Positions 1 to 10,354 of a DNA stretch of 64,000 nucleotides are shown piece after piece. The position numbers and the translations under genes are program-made. Where the stretch lies: contig NZ_LMJA01000002.1 in assembly GCF_001428895.1 (NCBI RefSeq), positions 62,001 through 126,000 on the forward strand. The letters are read 5' to 3'. Below the pieces are notes generated by a model. That model saw only the letters and a list, made by a program, of their open reading frames with translations. It was not told the DNA's origin and did not search any database. The stretch comes from Mycobacterium sp. Root265. Its GTDB lineage: Bacteria > Actinomycetota > Actinomycetes > Mycobacteriales > Mycobacteriaceae. Position 1 is the stretch's first letter. Each line of letters starts with the position of its first letter.

Positions 1-332
1 GTTTCCTGCGGCAGCGGATGCAGGTGCTGCAGGACGAGTTCGCCAAGCACGGCCAGGACGGCCCGTTCGCGAAGTGGCTGGAGAACTGGGACGCCGAGGA
101 GGACGTGATCGAGTCGCGGGTGACCACCCGGGTGGAGTGCGCGAAGTTCTTCGCCCAGCGTGATGACGCCCTGCTCGCGCATGCCACCCAGATCGACCCG
201 AAGAGTTTCTTCTTCACCACGCCCATGGAGTGGCAGCAGCGGCTGTGGCCGACCGAGGAATTCGAGCTCGCACGGTCCCGCATACCGGTGCAGCTGCCCG
301 AGACCGACCTCTTCGCAGGGATCAAAACATGA
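1..332 (+). CDS. mca: Mycothiol S-conjugate amidase Mca, C-terminal part (5' cut by window edge)
   Basis: The reading frame is open from base 3 to a TGA at 330-332 and has no start inside the window, so only about 109 C-terminal residues are present. The tail matches the end of mycobacterial Mca: a [11 protein letters not shown] stretch and a final DLFAGIKT. Mca is a zinc-dependent cytosolic amidase that cleaves mycothiol S-conjugates of toxins and drugs, giving a mercapturic acid and GlcN-Ins. The zinc-binding N-terminal motifs lie outside the window. The stop overlaps the next ATG (ATGA), so the two genes are probably cotranslated. The following genes match the order after Rv1082 (mca) in M. 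tuberculosis, which supports the call over the paralogue MshB. Confidence 0.85.
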   Translation, partial: FLRQRMQVLQDEFAKHGQDGPFAKWLENWDAEEDVIESRVTTRVECAKFFAQRDDALLAHATQIDPKSFFFTTPMEWQQRLWPTEEFELARSRIPVQLPETDLFAGIKT

Positions 333-557
333 CTGACCTACTCCTGATCGCCGCCGGCCTGCTGGCCGAGGAGGGGCCGCGTCAGACCGGCCCCGACTTC
401 GGCAAGGCCAGCCCGGTGGGTCTGCTGGTGCTGGTGCTGCTGCTGATCGGCACCTTCGCGCTGGTGTGGTCGATGAACCGGCACCTCAAGCGGCTGCCGG
501 AGTCGTTCGACCCGGAGCATCCCGAGCCCGACCAGGCCGTCGACGAGGGCACGACAG

Positions 558-586
<29 letters not shown>
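329..586 (+). CDS. Small single-pass membrane protein (Rv1083 type)
   Basis: An 85-residue protein starting at the ATG that overlaps the mca stop. One strong hydrophobic segment lies at about residues 28-50 (rich in L, V, I, F), followed by a charged tail rich in E, D and P. There is no catalytic motif. Size, topology and position between mca and the thioredoxin-domain gene match Rv1083 of M. tuberculosis, whose function is unknown. The ATGA overlap with mca and the overlap with the next gene suggest one operon of three genes. A longer frame reaching upstream into mca exists but the overlap start is preferred. Confidence 0.8.
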
Positions 587-2571
<1,985 letters not shown>

Positions 2572-2573
<2 letters not shown>

Positions 2574-2577
2574 CCTG
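2572..2577 (+). promoter_or_regulatory. -10 element TAGCCT, probable leaderless start of the KSI-like gene
   Basis: TAGCCT fits TAnnnT and ends 6 bases before the ATG at 2584, so transcription would begin at or next to the start codon. It overlaps the stop of the preceding gene. No Shine-Dalgarno sequence is seen. This is inference from position and motif only. Confidence 0.4.
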
Positions 2578-2583
2578 CCGCAC

Positions 2584-2952
2584 ATGAGCTTCGAGCCGGA
2601 TGTCTTGCAAGGTTTCGTCCAGCGCTACCTGGACACCGCCGCCAGTGGCAGCGCCGATGACGTCGCCGCGCTGTACGCCGAGGACGCCACGCTGGAGGAT
2701 CCGGTGGGCGGCGGCGAGGTGCACATCGGGCGCCAGGCCATCGCCGGGTTCTACAAGAACGTCGAAGGCGTCGAGGTGACGACCGAGCTGCTGTCATTCC
2801 GCGCCGGCGGCAGCGAGGCGGCGTTCGTCTTCGCTATCACCGTGGGCGGCGCGATGCGCATCGAACCCATCGAAATCATGGCGTTCAACAGCGAGGGCCA
2901 GATCACGTCCATGCGGGCGTTCTGGGGCCCGGCCGACATCACCCAGCTGTAG
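2584..2952 (+). CDS. Ketosteroid isomerase-like NTF2-fold protein
   Basis: A 122-residue cone-shaped NTF2/SnoaL-fold protein most like steroid delta-5-3-ketoisomerase. Compared from memory with Pseudomonas putida KSI, the catalytic Tyr corresponds to Tyr15 (in V-Q-R-Y-L) and the general base Asp40 to Asp39 (in T-L-E-D-P). The second oxyanion-hole acid, Asp103 in KSI, appears as Glu97 (in P-I-E-I-M-A-F). The C-terminal I-T-S-M-R-A-F-W-G is typical of this group. Steroid isomerisation is therefore plausible but not proven. The gene is not an obvious operon member, having its own -10-like element, and it converges with hemolysin III with one base between the stops. A 3-beta-hydroxysteroid dehydrogenase gene lies at 32.4 kb. 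Confidence 0.82.
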   Translation: MSFEPDVLQGFVQRYLDTAASGSADDVAALYAEDATLEDPVGGGEVHIGRQAIAGFYKNVEGVEVTTELLSFRAGGSEAAFVFAITVGGAMRIEPIEIMAFNSEGQITSMRAFWGPADITQL

Positions 2953-2953
2953 G

Positions 2954-3727
2954 TCAGAAGACCGCGAACCACATCGCGATGTAGTGGCAGAGCGCCGCGA
3001 CCGCGGTGCAGGCGTGGAAGAACTCGTGATGGCCGAACGTGGTCGGCCACGGGTTGGGCCATTTGAGGCCGTAGAACACCCCTCCGACGCTGTAGAGCGC
3101 GCCGCCGACGATCAACAGCACCACCGCCGCCACGCCGGCGCCGTCCATGATCGGCCCGATGAACCACACCGCGATCCAGCCCAGGAGCAAGTAGAGCGGC
3201 ACACCCACCCAGCGGGGCGCCGACGGCCAGAACATCTTCAGCAGCACGCCCGCGAAGGCGCCGGCCCAGACGATCCAGAACAGCAGCCAGCCCTTCTCGG
3301 ACGGCAACGCCAGCAACGCGAACGGCGTGTAGCTGCCCGCGATGAAGACGAAGATCATCGAGTGGTCGAGGCGCTTCATCCACTTGCGTGCCGTCGGATT
3401 CGTCCACGTGACCCGGTGGTAGACACCGCTCACGGCGAACATCGCCACGATGGTGAACGTATAGAGCAGTGTCGCCAGACCGGCTTGCGTCGACTCCAGC
3501 GACCACGACACCGCGACGAGCGCGGCACCGGCGACGAACGCGACGAATGCCGAGTACACATGGATCCAGCCACGTGCGCGTGGCCGGCCGAGGAACTGTG
3601 CGACGCCGTCTGCGAAAGCCTCGGGCAGATCTTCGGCTTGATGCACAGCTGCTGACCGGTACGGCCGGCTCGAGTCGATCGTCTCGGGTTCAATGCGCGA
3701 TCCCGCTGTGCTTTTCGCTTCTGACAT
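2954..3727 (-). CDS. Hemolysin III family membrane protein (Rv1085c type)
   Basis: A 257-residue protein of the YqfA/HlyIII (PAQR-like) family with about seven hydrophobic helices. Family motifs visible are the N-terminal H-V-Y-S-A-F, the S-G-V-Y-H-R with metal-type His, a middle [15 protein letters not shown] segment and the C-terminal G-H-H-E-F-F-H-A-C. These His and Asp residues form the putative zinc site of PAQR-type hydrolases. The role in mycobacteria is unknown; haemolysis should not be assumed. The start is ATG at 3727 because GGGAGG lies directly upstream; an in-frame ATG seven codons earlier lacks this. The gene diverges from the cis-prenyltransferase gene, as Rv1085c and Rv1086 do. 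Confidence 0.9.
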   Translation of the reverse strand: MSEAKSTAGSRIEPETIDSSRPYRSAAVHQAEDLPEAFADGVAQFLGRPRARGWIHVYSAFVAFVAGAALVAVSWSLESTQAGLATLLYTFTIVAMFAVSGVYHRVTWTNPTARKWMKRLDHSMIFVFIAGSYTPFALLALPSEKGWLLFWIVWAGAFAGVLLKMFWPSAPRWVGVPLYLLLGWIAVWFIGPIMDGAGVAAVVLLIVGGALYSVGGVFYGLKWPNPWPTTFGHHEFFHACTAVAALCHYIAMWFAVF

Positions 3728-3769
3728 GTCACCTCCCCTGAGTGGCACGGAATAGCCTGATCGTCACAG

Positions 3770-3775
3770 TAGTCT
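3770..3775 (+). promoter_or_regulatory. -10 element TAGTCT, probable leaderless start of the cis-prenyltransferase gene
   Basis: TAGTCT ends 8 bases before the GTG at 3784 in the divergent spacer between hemolysin III and the cis-prenyltransferase gene. The position is that of a leaderless promoter. Motif and position are the only evidence. Confidence 0.4.
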
Positions 3776-3783
3776 TGTTGGCT

Positions 3784-4581
3784 GTGGAGATCATTCCGCC
3801 GCGACTCAAGGAGCCGGCCTACCGGCTCTACGAACTGCGGTTGCGTAGAGAGTTGGCGCAGGCCAGGTCTGAGCTCCCGCGCCACATCGCAGTGTTGTGT
3901 GACGGAAATCGCCGCTGGGCGCGTGACGCCGGGTTCGACGATGTCAGTTACGGCTACCGCAAGGGCGCGGCGAAGATCGCCGAAATGCTGCGCTGGTGCC
4001 AGGCCGCCGGCATCGAGCTGACGACGGTCTATCTGCTCTCGACGGAGAACCTTCAGCGGGACCCCGACGAGCTGAGCGCGCTGATCGACATCATCACCGA
4101 TGTCGTCGAGGAGATCTGCGATCCCGCCAACCGCTGGAGTGTGCGCACCGTCGGTGACCTGGAACTACTGGGCGAGGAGCCGGCACGCCGGCTGCGGGAT
4201 GCCGTCGAGGGCACGGTGGGCTCGGCCGCACCCGGCGCATTGCAGGTGAATGTCGCCGTGGGCTACGGCGGACGCCAGGAGATCGTCGACGCGGTCCGCG
4301 GGCTGCTGGGCAAGCAACTGGCCAACGGCGCCAGCGCCGAGCAACTCGTCGAATCCGTGACCGTCGAAGCCATCTCGGAGAACCTGTACACCTCGGGTCA
4401 GCCCGATCCGGATCTCGTCATCCGGACCTCGGGTGAGCAACGTCTCTCCGGATTCCTGCTGTGGCAGAGCGCATATTCGGAGATGTGGTTCACCGAAGCG
4501 CACTGGCCGGCGTTCCGCCGGGTCGACTTCCTGCGCGCGTTGCGCGACTACACCATGCGGCACCGCAGGCACGGCAGGTAA
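3784..4581 (+). CDS. Short-chain cis-prenyltransferase (Z-FPP synthase, Rv1086 type)
   Basis: A 265-residue cis-prenyltransferase (UPP synthase fold). All signature regions are present: H-I-A-V-L-C-D-G-N-R-R-W-A-R near residue 35 with the Mg-binding Asp, V-Y-L-L-S-T-E-N-L-Q-R, and the C-terminal D-L-V-I-R-T-S-G-E-Q-R-L-S-G-F with W-Q-S-A-Y-S-E. Sequence and position next to hemolysin III match Rv1086, which makes omega,E,Z-farnesyl diphosphate from isopentenyl and geranyl diphosphate as the first step toward decaprenyl phosphate, the carrier for arabinogalactan, LAM and peptidoglycan synthesis. The start is GTG at 3784 (M-E-I-I-P-P-R-L-K-E-P), matching the known N-terminus; an upstream ATG at 3742 would add an unrelated leader and is rejected. 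Confidence 0.93.
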   Translation: MEIIPPRLKEPAYRLYELRLRRELAQARSELPRHIAVLCDGNRRWARDAGFDDVSYGYRKGAAKIAEMLRWCQAAGIELTTVYLLSTENLQRDPDELSALIDIITDVVEEICDPANRWSVRTVGDLELLGEEPARRLRDAVEGTVGSAAPGALQVNVAVGYGGRQEIVDAVRGLLGKQLANGASAEQLVESVTVEAISENLYTSGQPDPDLVIRTSGEQRLSGFLLWQSAYSEMWFTEAHWPAFRRVDFLRALRDYTMRHRRHGR

Positions 4582-4586
4582 CCGCG

Positions 4587-5945
4587 ATGGCGGTCCTCTC
4601 GGCGATCGTGTTCGCGCTCAGCTGGTGGCTCGGGCTCTACCTCCTCGCGCGGGACCCGCGTAAGCCGGTGCTGGTGCTGGCGGCCGCCGGACTGACCAGC
4701 TTCGCCGCGGTGGTGGCGCTCGACGCGGTGCGGGTGGTCACCGAGTCGGACGTGCTGGGCCGCATCGAGATCTACCTGATGGCGCTGCCGGGGATCGCCT
4801 GGTTCGCGGTGCTCGTCGAACTGTCCCGGCCCCCCGACACCTGGCGCGGCCGGATTCGGGAGATCCTTCTGGTGGGCGGCGTCGCCGCGGTGGCCTTCAC
4901 CGGCGCGGCCCTGGCCGGCGATGTCGACGGACCGCTGCGGCTCGGGCATTGGTTGATGTTCGCCGCGGTCTCGCTGCCGTCGCTGGGGGCCATGGTGACC
5001 GCCATGCTGCGTCCGGCCCAACCGGTGCCGGTGGTGCGCTTCGTGTTGGTGGCCACGCTGTTCTTCGCGCTGGCCAACGTGATCCTCATCATCCCGCTGG
5101 GACTGCTGCCCAGCGCGCTGGCGCTGGCCTCCACCGGTTTCGACGTGGCACTGCTCGGTATCGCGGTGGCGCTCTGGGATGCCTTCGACGAGGGACAGGC
5201 GCTGCGCGCGGACATGCTGCGGTCCTTCACCGCGACGGCCGCCGTCGCGGTGCTGTTCGGCGGTCAGGCGGTCATCGGACTGGCGGTCGCGGGCCCGTCC
5301 GCGTCGACCGCGCTGACCGTGCTGCTGTTCACCAGCCTGGGCATCGCCATCGCGATCAACGTGCTGGCCGACCCCCTGGCCGGTGTGCTGGACCGGCTGG
5401 CGTTCTCTCGCTCACCTGCCCTGCGCGCCGAGCGGGCCGCGCTGCGCAGCACCGAGGCCGCGTTGCCGTTGCGGTCACCCAACCCGCTGCACGACGTCGA
5501 CGATGACACCTTCGCCCGGTTGACCCGGCGCGCGCTCGGGCATTACGGCGACCTGTCCAAACTCGTCGCCAGCCCGCTGACCGAGCTACCGGCAATCGAC
5601 GAGCGGCTGGCGGCCCGCGGCGCCGCGGATCAGCCGCTGGAACGGGCCAACGAACTGAAGGCCTTGCTCGCCGACCGGATCGCCGCGCTCAAACCGCGCG
5701 ACGGCAACGACTTCGGCACCAGTGAGCAGTGGCGGTACTACAACTCGCTCTACTTCCCGTATGTGGTCGGGGTACGGGCCTACGCGCAGAACGCGACGGC
5801 GGCCGGACTCGACCCGGTGGCCCGCCAGGCCTGGCAGTGGTTGGTCACCGAGGTGCCGCAGCGTTCCCTGCACAACTGGCAGAACGCGGCGGCCCGCGTC
5901 ATCGCCGCCGATCTGCGCGGCGGATTGCCGGCACACGCCCGCTGA
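4587..5945 (+). CDS. Polytopic membrane protein with cytosolic C-terminal domain, function unknown
   Basis: A 452-residue protein starting at ATG 4587, five bases after the cis-prenyltransferase stop, so probably cotranscribed. About eight hydrophobic helices fill residues 1-280. The remaining 170 residues are soluble and charged, with a conserved-looking core containing Y-Y-N-S-L-Y-F-P-Y-V-V-G and a terminal L-H-N-W-Q-N-A-A-A-R-V-I. The arrangement resembles 7TM sensor regions joined to a cytosolic helical domain, but there is no kinase, GGDEF or HTH motif. I do not recognise a characterised family. The equivalent M. tuberculosis position (after Rv1086) is occupied by a PE_PGRS gene. Confidence 0.8.
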   Translation: MAVLSAIVFALSWWLGLYLLARDPRKPVLVLAAAGLTSFAAVVALDAVRVVTESDVLGRIEIYLMALPGIAWFAVLVELSRPPDTWRGRIREILLVGGVAAVAFTGAALAGDVDGPLRLGHWLMFAAVSLPSLGAMVTAMLRPAQPVPVVRFVLVATLFFALANVILIIPLGLLPSALALASTGFDVALLGIAVALWDAFDEGQALRADMLRSFTATAAVAVLFGGQAVIGLAVAGPSASTALTVLLFTSLGIAIAINVLADPLAGVLDRLAFSRSPALRAERAALRSTEAALPLRSPNPLHDVDDDTFARLTRRALGHYGDLSKLVASPLTELPAIDERLAARGAADQPLERANELKALLADRIAALKPRDGNDFGTSEQWRYYNSLYFPYVVGVRAYAQNATAAGLDPVARQAWQWLVTEVPQRSLHNWQNAAARVIAADLRGGLPAHAR

Positions 5946-6190
5946 CCTCTGCGCCCGAGGCCACTTCTCCTCGGCCGCATCGGCGTGACCTGCCGTTGGC
6001 AGTGATTGGCAGCATCCGGCGTCGAACTGGCAGCGCGTCGGAGGGCAGGGTCGAAGGGGTCAGAAGCTCTTCCGGCCAACCGGCGCGGGACGTCCCGCGC
6101 ATCCGGGGTGCAGGTGCCCGGGTGTCGAGGCACGCGGTGGCGTCCCGCACCGGTCAAGAAACTCATCGACAGCATGTGAAAGGAAGATCC

Positions 6191-6601
6191 ATGTCCGCCA
6201 TCACCGTCCCCGCCGTATCAACCCGTCCCGACGCATTCCTGCGCCTGGCCATGCGCGCCGACGCGGTCATCGTCGGCGTCATCGGCGTCGCCCTGCTGGC
6301 CGGCGCCCAAGCGGCCGCCGACATCACCGGTCTGCCCGTCGCCGTCGAACACGGCGTCGGTGTCTTCTCGGTGGTCTACGGCGTCGTCGTGCTCGCGCTG
6401 GCCGCGCTGGACCGGGTGCGCCCCGGCGGTATCGCCACCGTCATCGCCAATCTGGTGTGCACCGTCATCGCCGCCGCAGTGATCCTCACCGGCATGTTCC
6501 CGCTGACCGGTGTCGGCATCGCGGCAGTGGTGGTGACCGGCCTGTACACCCTGGTGATGGCCGAGTTGCAGTACGTCGGTCTGCGCCGCCTGGTCGCCTA
6601 G
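6191..6601 (+). CDS. Four-helix small membrane protein
   Basis: A 136-residue protein with four hydrophobic segments (about residues 22-42, 52-72, 80-103 and 108-130), short loops and few charges. The start is ATG 6191, preceded by an AAAGGAAG Shine-Dalgarno at good spacing. No catalytic motif is seen; it resembles small mycobacterial integral membrane proteins of unknown role. The upstream spacer (5946-6190) holds no gene I can support and may contain its promoter. Confidence 0.72.
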   Translation: MSAITVPAVSTRPDAFLRLAMRADAVIVGVIGVALLAGAQAAADITGLPVAVEHGVGVFSVVYGVVVLALAALDRVRPGGIATVIANLVCTVIAAAVILTGMFPLTGVGIAAVVVTGLYTLVMAELQYVGLRRLVA

Positions 6602-6678
6602 GAAAACCGAGTAGCCCGGTACTCAAGACGGCGCGGCGGAACGGGTTCACAGTAAAAGGCACGTCCGAGGAGGCTGCC

Positions 6679-8154
6679 GTGGTCGCTACTGAATCCTGCG
6701 ATGTCTGCATCGTCGGTGCCGGGCTCACCGGTATCAACGCCCTGTTCGTCGCGAGTCGCTATCTGCGGCCCGATCAGAAGGTGATCCTGCTGGATCGCCG
6801 AAAGCGCACCGGCGGTATGTGGGTGGACGTCTACCCGTACGTGCGCCTGCACCAACCGCACGGAATGTTCACCGCCGGGAACATCCCGTGGACGCTGGAC
6901 CGGGATCCCGGATATCTGGCCACCAAAGACGAGGTACTCGATCACTTCGAGCACTGCATCGACCAGATCGGGCAGCGGGTACAGGTCGACCAACGGTACG
7001 GCTGGTCATTTCTGTCCGACACCGCGGGACCAGATGGGGGAGTCCGCATCACGTGCCGGTCCGACACCGGCGAGGAACGCGTGATCGAGACGACACGTCT
7101 CATCAAGGCCTACGGGTTCGGTCTCAACCCCAATGAGCCACTGTCGGTTTCCAGCGACAGCGTCAGGTCGGTATCGCCGGACTACTGCGATGTGCGATCG
7201 GGCGAGATCGCCGGCAGCGACAAACCGGTATGGATCATCGGCAGTGGTAAGACCGCGATGGACACCGCGCACGCGCTCATCACCCGCTTCCCGGCCCGTG
7301 AGGTGAACCTGGTGGCCGGGTCGGGGACATTTTTCACCAACCGTGACCAGTTCTTTCCCGCCGGTGCGCGGCGGTGGTGGGGCGGGAAACTCGTCAGCGG
7401 TCTCGGGTCGGAGTTCGGCCGGCGGTTCGACGGCAGCAACGAGGCCGAGGTGGCGCAGTGGTACCGGCAGACCCACGGCACCTGCCCGACACCGCAAGCC
7501 GGGAATTTCATGCTCGGCGTCTTGTCCGAGGCTGAATGCCGCACTGTCGCAGCCGGTGTCAACGAGGTCGTGATGGACCACCTCGTCGACGTGGTGGATC
7601 GAGACGGCGCCGTCGAGCTGGTGTTGCGCAACGGCACGAGGCCGATCCAACCTGGCAGCTGGCTGGTGAACTGCACCGGCTACCTCGCGGTCGACGAAAT
7701 GCCCTACGAGCCGTACACGTCGGCCGACGGCTCGGTGCTGTCGATCAACACCCGCTCGGCCACCATGCATCTCACCTCCTACGCCGGTTATTTCATGACA
7801 CATCTGATGTTCCAGGACAAGCTGAACAGTGCGGCGCTCTACGAGCTGGATCTCTACGAGCTGCAGAAGCGATGCAAGCCCGCTCTGGCGTTCGCGATGT
7901 TCACCCTGGTTCAGCACAACCTCAGCGTGATCGCCGACGAGTTGCCCGCCAAGGTGTTCAGCGAGTGTGGGCTGGACTTCGACCGGTGGTATCCGTGGCA
8001 CCGGCGCACCGCTGCCGGGCTGAGATTCCTGCGGACCCATCGAGCGCAGCGCGAGCAGTTCCGCCGGACCCTGGACACCCTGCAGAAACGGCTCGGCATC
8101 CGCTGTGGACCGCTGGAATCTGAGGTCAGAGCTTCCGAAGTCGCAGCCGGTTGA
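6679..8154 (+). CDS. FAD-dependent monooxygenase/pyridine nucleotide oxidoreductase
   Basis: A 491-residue two-dinucleotide-binding flavoprotein. An FAD Rossmann motif I-V-G-A-G-L-T-G lies at about residue 10, and an acidic/basic strand end ([12 protein letters not shown]) follows, as in flavin monooxygenases. A second Rossmann motif, I-I-G-S-G-K-T-A, near residue 190 would bind NAD(P)H. A third conserved block, L-V-N-C-T-G-Y-L, near residue 330 precedes the end of the FAD domain. I do not see a full Baeyer-Villiger fingerprint, so the substrate is unknown. The start is GTG 6679, because GAGGAGG sits six bases upstream. Its 3' end overlaps the convergent coaA by 29 bases. There is no clear counterpart at this place in M. 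tuberculosis, so it is likely an accessory insertion. Confidence 0.83.
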   Translation: MVATESCDVCIVGAGLTGINALFVASRYLRPDQKVILLDRRKRTGGMWVDVYPYVRLHQPHGMFTAGNIPWTLDRDPGYLATKDEVLDHFEHCIDQIGQRVQVDQRYGWSFLSDTAGPDGGVRITCRSDTGEERVIETTRLIKAYGFGLNPNEPLSVSSDSVRSVSPDYCDVRSGEIAGSDKPVWIIGSGKTAMDTAHALITRFPAREVNLVAGSGTFFTNRDQFFPAGARRWWGGKLVSGLGSEFGRRFDGSNEAEVAQWYRQTHGTCPTPQAGNFMLGVLSEAECRTVAAGVNEVVMDHLVDVVDRDGAVELVLRNGTRPIQPGSWLVNCTGYLAVDEMPYEPYTSADGSVLSINTRSATMHLTSYAGYFMTHLMFQDKLNSAALYELDLYELQKRCKPALAFAMFTLVQHNLSVIADELPAKVFSECGLDFDRWYPWHRRTAAGLRFLRTHRAQREQFRRTLDTLQKRLGIRCGPLESEVRASEVAAG

Positions 8155-9058
8155 TGGAGTGATCGGAGTCCTTGCGCAGCACCAGGGTGGCGCGTGGCCG
8201 GGTCGGCAGGATGTTCTCGATCAGGTTGGGACGGTTGATCGAATGCCAGATGTCGCGAGCGGCGAACACCGCCTGATCATCGGTGAGCGTCGAGTAGTGG
8301 TGGAAGTGTGACGCCGGGTTGGCGAACGCGCCGGCCCGCATCGACAGGAACCGGGAGATGTACCACTGCTCGATGTCCTCGACCCGCGCGTCGACATAGA
8401 GCGAGAAGTCGAACAGGTCCGAGACCATCAGCGCCGGACCGGTTTGCAGCACATTGAGACCCTCGAGGATGAGGATGTCTGGCTGCCGGATCAACTGCTG
8501 TTCGCCCGGCACGATGTCGTAGATCAGGTGCGAATACACCGGCGCACAAGCCTTGTCGGCGCCCGATTTCACCGCGGTGACGAAGCGCATCAAGGCCCGG
8601 CGATCGTAGCTCTCCGGGAAACCCTTGCGGTGCATGATATTCCGGCGTAGCAGCTCAGCGTTGGGGTAGAGGAAACCGTCGGTGGTCACCAGATCGACGC
8701 GCGGGTGGTGCTCCCAGCGTCCCAGCAGTGCCTTGAGCACGCGTGCGGTGGTCGACTTACCGACGGCCACGCTGCCGGCGACGCCGATGACGAAGGGCAC
8801 CGGCCGGTCGTTGTGCTGCTCACCGAGGAACTCCGCGGTGGCGGCGAACAGCCGCTGGTGGGCGGCGACCTGCAGGTGGATCAACCGGGCCAGCGGCAGG
8901 TAGACCTCTTCGACCTCCAAGAGGTCGATCTGCTCACCCAGACCGCGCAGGCCGGTCAACTCGGATTCGTTCAGTGCGAGCGGCGTCGCCATACGCAGGG
9001 AGCGCCATTGGGTCCGGTCGAACTCCACATATGGGCTCGGCTCGCTGGGCCGCGGCAT
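8126..9058 (-). CDS. coaA: Pantothenate kinase CoaA (type I)
   Basis: A 310-residue cytosolic kinase that phosphorylates pantothenate with ATP, the first committed step of coenzyme A synthesis. The Walker A motif G-S-V-A-V-G-K-S lies at about residues 95-102. The type I hallmark D-G-F-L-Y-P-N and the terminal N-R-L-R-L-R-K-L match the M. tuberculosis enzyme (Rv1092c, 312 residues). The start is ATG 9058 ([10 protein letters not shown]), in register with the known N-terminus; an upstream in-frame ATG would add 19 residues and overlap the divergent promoter. Type I enzymes are usually feedback-inhibited by CoA. Confidence 0.97.
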   Translation of the reverse strand: MPRPSEPSPYVEFDRTQWRSLRMATPLALNESELTGLRGLGEQIDLLEVEEVYLPLARLIHLQVAAHQRLFAATAEFLGEQHNDRPVPFVIGVAGSVAVGKSTTARVLKALLGRWEHHPRVDLVTTDGFLYPNAELLRRNIMHRKGFPESYDRRALMRFVTAVKSGADKACAPVYSHLIYDIVPGEQQLIRQPDILILEGLNVLQTGPALMVSDLFDFSLYVDARVEDIEQWYISRFLSMRAGAFANPASHFHHYSTLTDDQAVFAARDIWHSINRPNLIENILPTRPRATLVLRKDSDHSINRLRLRKL

Positions 9059-9075
9059 ATCGCCAGTCTTGCATC

Positions 9076-9081
9076 TAACGT
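9076..9081 (+). promoter_or_regulatory. -10 element TAACGT, probable leaderless start of the DUF885 gene
   Basis: TAACGT fits TAnnnT and ends 8 bases before the ATG at 9090. It lies in the 31-base spacer between the divergent coaA and DUF885 genes. Position and motif only. Confidence 0.35.
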
Positions 9082-9089
9082 TGACTGCT

Positions 9090-10304
9090 ATGAACGCCGG
9101 TATGGATTCGGGCACGCTGATTCGTGATTACCTGCTGCTGGGCTTGCGGTTCGACCGGATCGAGGAGGGCTATGTCGACTCCTTCACCGGTGACCCGGCG
9201 CTGCGCCGCCAGGTCGCCGACGAACCCACCCCGGATCCGGCTGACCTGGCCCGTCAGGCCCAGCGGCTGTGGGCCGAGGTGCCGCGCACCGAGGGCCTCG
9301 ACGAGCAGCGCGCCGGCTACCTGGCCGCGCACCTGAAGGCACTGGCCTGCGCCGGACGCAAGTTCGCCGGCGAGGACGTCGGGTTCGTCGAGGAGGTCCG
9401 CGAGTACTTCGACGTCGACATCGCCAAGGGCGACCCGGATCGCTACCGAGACGCCCACACCAAACTCGACGAGGCGCTCGGCGGCAGCGGTCCGCTGGCG
9501 GGGCGGTTACAGGCGTACCGCGCCGGCGAGGAGATCCCGCCGGACCGCCTCGAGGAGTGCATCCACGCGTTCTCCTCGGCGCTGCGAGACACCGTGCGCG
9601 CCACCTACCCGCTGCCCGAGAGCGAGACGATCACCTACGAGGTCGTCACCGACAAGCCGTGGTCGGGCTTCAACTACTACCTCGGCGACTACAAGTCCAC
9701 CGTCGCGGTCAACGCCGACCTCAAACAGCAGATGTCGAACCTGCCGCGACTGGTCGCCCACGAGTCCTACCCCGGTCACCACACCGAACACTGCCGCAAG
9801 GAGGCCGGGCTGGTGGCCGGTCTGCAGCAGGACGAGCAGACCATCTTCCTGGTCAACACCCCGCAGTGCCTGATGGCCGAGGGACTGGCCGATCTGGCGC
9901 TCTATGCCGTCCAGGGCCCATCATGGGGTGGCTGGGCCGCCGAGATCTATGCCGACCTGGGCCTGCGGTTCGACGGGGACCGCTCGGCCGCCATCTCCGA
10001 GGCCGCCGCGGCGCTGGCCGACGTGCGCCAGGACGCGGCACTGATGCTGCACGACGAGCACCGCGACATCGACGACGTCGCGGCCTACCTGAGCCGATGG
10101 CTGCTGGTCAGCGACGACCGGGCCCGGCAGATGCTGCGCTTCCTGTCCTCGCCGCTGTGGCGCGCCTACACCAGCACCTATGTCGAGGGGTACCGGCTGC
10201 TGCGGGCGTGGATCGACAACCGGCCCGCCGGGGTGTCGCTGACCGAACGGTTCGGCAGGCTGCTCGACGAGCCACTGATCCCGTCCAGCCTGCGGGCGGC
10301 CTGA
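9090..10304 (+). CDS. DUF885-type zinc metallopeptidase-like protein
   Basis: A 404-residue mostly helical protein. A metal-binding H-E-S-Y-P-G-H-H motif lies at about residues 226-233, the DUF885 signature, with a downstream E-G-L-A-D-L motif near residue 265 that would supply the third zinc ligand. This is the layout of gluzincin-like carboxypeptidases. The substrate is unknown, and there is no signal peptide, so it should act in the cytosol. The start is ATG 9090, eight bases after a TAACGT element; a second Met four codons later is possible. The gene diverges from coaA and is followed 50 bases later by glyA in the same direction. Confidence 0.82.
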   Translation: MNAGMDSGTLIRDYLLLGLRFDRIEEGYVDSFTGDPALRRQVADEPTPDPADLARQAQRLWAEVPRTEGLDEQRAGYLAAHLKALACAGRKFAGEDVGFVEEVREYFDVDIAKGDPDRYRDAHTKLDEALGGSGPLAGRLQAYRAGEEIPPDRLEECIHAFSSALRDTVRATYPLPESETITYEVVTDKPWSGFNYYLGDYKSTVAVNADLKQQMSNLPRLVAHESYPGHHTEHCRKEAGLVAGLQQDEQTIFLVNTPQCLMAEGLADLALYAVQGPSWGGWAAEIYADLGLRFDGDRSAAISEAAAALADVRQDAALMLHDEHRDIDDVAAYLSRWLLVSDDRARQMLRFLSSPLWRAYTSTYVEGYRLLRAWIDNRPAGVSLTERFGRLLDEPLIPSSLRAA

Positions 10305-10342
10305 CCGGGTCGGTAGGTTTCGGCGACGGCCACCACGGCGTT

Positions 10343-10348
10343 TAGGCT
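10343..10348 (+). promoter_or_regulatory. -10 element TAGGCT upstream of glyA
   Basis: TAGGCT ends 6 bases before the glyA ATG at 10355, giving a leaderless or near-leaderless start. A GGAGG overlaps the same interval (10349-10353) but is too close to the ATG for good spacing. Inference. Confidence 0.35.
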
Positions 10349-10354
10349 GGAGGC

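Noticed and set aside
3742-3783. Upstream ATG extending the cis-prenyltransferase by 14 residues
   Set aside because: The extension does not match the known N-terminus, and a -10-like element at 3770 lies between this ATG and the GTG at 3784.
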